Assembly (NCBI GenBank): GCA_913042885.1
Contig: CAJWLW010000253.1
Coordinates: forward strand, 1-7,202
Direction: 5' to 3'
DNA: 7,202 nt
From: an uncultured Lentisphaeria bacterium
GTDB taxonomy: Bacteria; Verrucomicrobiota; Lentisphaeria; JABSQK01; CAJWLW01
Shown here: piece after piece, positions 6,228 through 7,202 of the stretch
How the letters are laid out: every line of letters starts with the position of its first letter
How positions within the stretch are numbered: position 1 is the stretch's first letter
The notes under the pieces: model-generated
The model's input: only the letters and a program-made list of their open reading frames with translations
What the model was told of the DNA's origin: nothing
Databases searched by the model: none
Made by a program: the position numbers and the translations under genes

Positions 6228-7054
6228 GTCGACTGACCTTTTATCTCATCCGCTGCTGCTCAATCCTGAGCTCATGTGTGGTGTCTTTAGTGCGTTTCGA
6301 CTTTCGCCGATTCCGGCAGGCGATCAAGGAGATTCTGATTGCCATCTTCGCTTACGTCCGCGACCGCTCGTGCAACCTCAGGAACTTTACAGAATCCGAG
6401 TTCTATCGGACCCGCCGCGACAACTTCTGCTGGACCGCGATCTCGATGTACCCGCATATCTGGCTCAACACCCGCATCACCGAGATCCCGTATCTGGCCC
6501 TTCTGACCACCGGTTCGGGTACACGCTGTATTTTCGAGTTCGGGACCTGCAACGGCTTCTCCACGGTGCACTTGGCGCGCAACGTGGATGACGGCGGTAA
6601 CGTCTTCACGCTCGACCTGCCGCCGAACACCGATTACGAAACGCTCGACCACCTCAGCGCCTCGCAGAAATACGAAGATGTCGTCACCAACCAGCGCGTG
6701 CAGGCAGACGGGACCGGTCGTCATTTCGTCGGCAAAGATGCATACAGCCATGTGACCCAGCTTTTCGGCGATACCATGACCTTCGACTATTCGCCGTGGC
6801 ACGGCAAGGTCGGTCTGTGTTTCGTCGACGCCGGGCATTCGTATGAGTACGTCAAGAGCGATACCGAAAACGCCTTTCGAATGCTGGCGGACGATGGCAT
6901 CATCGTCTGGCATGACTTCGACATTCTGCACCGTGACATCTACGCATTCCTCAACGGATTGTCGAAGGACCACAGACTTTATTATATCGAGAACACCTCG
7001 CTGGCCGTGTATTTCAAAGCCGAGGACTCGAAGCCGGCGACAGCCGCAACCTGA
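6224..7054 (+). CDS. Class I SAM-dependent methyltransferase (Methyltransf_24-like), probably of sugar or glycan modification
   Basis: A 276-residue protein with a Rossmann-type methyltransferase core from about residue 100. Motif I is IFEFGTCNGFST (103-114), with the acidic end of strand beta-2 at Asp131 (TLDLPP). The later strand is LCFVDAGHSYEYV (198-210), and IIVWHDFD (226-233) follows. The DxGHxY and WHDFD pair is typical of the Methyltransf_24-like family, whose members often sit in glycan and secondary-metabolite clusters. Residues 1-60 precede the core and contain a weakly hydrophobic stretch with cysteines (about 4-23), possibly a membrane-associating segment. ATG 6224 overlaps the fdtB stop as ATGA, which favours this start. 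GTG codons at residues 19, 20 and 23 are alternatives that would remove the hydrophobic part. The substrate is not known: the 3-amino-6-deoxy sugar made by its neighbours, or a glycan carrying it, are the obvious candidates. Confidence 0.8.
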   Translation: MSRLTFYLIRCCSILSSCVVSLVRFDFRRFRQAIKEILIAIFAYVRDRSCNLRNFTESEFYRTRRDNFCWTAISMYPHIWLNTRITEIPYLALLTTGSGTRCIFEFGTCNGFSTVHLARNVDDGGNVFTLDLPPNTDYETLDHLSASQKYEDVVTNQRVQADGTGRHFVGKDAYSHVTQLFGDTMTFDYSPWHGKVGLCFVDAGHSYEYVKSDTENAFRMLADDGIIVWHDFDILHRDIYAFLNGLSKDHRLYYIENTSLAVYFKAEDSKPATAAT

Positions 7055-7146
7055 CGATGGCAAGCAACAACGCGACGGCACCCAGAAGCAGTGTTCAGAA
7101 ACCTGTCGTGCCGGCGGCGGACGATGTCTCTTGAGAATAGCGCCAA

Positions 7147-7202
7147 TTACTCGGGCGGACGCGGGCCGTAATGCGGGCGGTCCTGGCCCAATTCCCAGGC
7201 AC
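7147..7202 (-). CDS. Possible 3' end of a convergent gene entering from the right edge
   Basis: Read on the minus strand, the frame from the window edge gives AWELGQDRPHYGPRPPE and stops at TAA (7149-7147). Codons are mostly G/C-ending and the composition looks protein-like (Trp, Tyr, charged residues), but 17 codons are too few to prove a gene and I recognise no family. If it is real, the operon ends here with two genes converging across a 92-base gap (7055-7146). No clear terminator hairpin with a T-run is visible in that gap. Confidence 0.25.
   Translation of the reverse strand, partial: AWELGQDRPHYGPRPPE

Noticed and set aside
6287..7081. Open minus-strand frame of 264 codons opposite the methyltransferase
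   Set aside because: It is antisense to a gene with clear SAM-binding motifs and a four-base overlap with fdtB. The minus-strand protein has no recognisable domain.
7057..7134. Short + strand frame of 25 codons after the methyltransferase (begins MASNNATAP)
   Set aside because: It is too short, has no Shine-Dalgarno or family signal, and is of low-complexity composition expected by chance.
7182..7198. CCTGG/CCAGG inverted repeat as a terminator
   Set aside because: The stem is only five pairs, there is no T-run on either strand beside it, and it may lie within coding sequence of the minus-strand frame.

Overview
The window is GC-rich bacterial DNA with strongly G/C-ending codons. Six protein-coding genes are supported, all on the + strand. 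The first enters from the left edge and is incomplete. The rest of the window is a compact five-gene run. No rRNA, tRNA, insertion sequence or CRISPR array was seen.

Layout. Bases 3-332 encode the C-terminal ACT-type regulatory end of an aspartate kinase. A 99-base spacer follows (333-431), with only an imperfect hairpin. Bases 432-4184 encode a 1250-residue membrane Ser/Thr kinase: an N-terminal CxxC/CxxC zinc ribbon, a PknB/Hanks-type kinase domain, one transmembrane helix, a long helical and beta-rich region, and a leucine-rich-repeat (LRR) array with a very regular 21-residue period. Then come folK (4184-4669, dihydropterin pyrophosphokinase), an FdtA/QdtA-type dTDP-hexose 3,4-ketoisomerase (4669-5115), a FdtB-type PLP sugar aminotransferase (5136-6227) and a class I SAM-dependent methyltransferase (6224-7054). 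The last 148 bases hold no convincing complete gene; a weak minus-strand 3' end may enter from the right edge.

How the genes fit together. Kinase/folK and folK/fdtA overlap by one base (TGATG), fdtB/methyltransferase overlap by four (ATGA), and fdtA/fdtB are 20 bases apart. The five genes are therefore probably co-transcribed and translationally coupled. The last three form a coherent nucleotide-sugar module: dTDP-4-keto-6-deoxyglucose is isomerised to the 3-keto sugar and then transaminated to a 3-amino-3,6-dideoxyhexose (Fuc3N or Qui3N type). The methyltransferase may modify that sugar or the glycan carrying it. The enzymes that make the dTDP-4-keto-6-deoxyglucose precursor (RmlA/RmlB) and an FdtC/QdtC-type acetyltransferase are not in view. 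The kinase and folK have no obvious metabolic link to this module.

Organism. The zinc ribbon-kinase-TM-LRR architecture recalls large receptor-like kinases of the Planctomycetes-Verrucomicrobia-Lentisphaerae-Kiritimatiellae group. The aspartate kinase and FolK do not settle the phylum, so this is a low-confidence inference.

The most notable observations are the kinase's domain order, a hidden 42-residue (126-base) two-unit super-period in its LRR array with one phase break, and an operon joining a signalling kinase to folate and amino-sugar genes.
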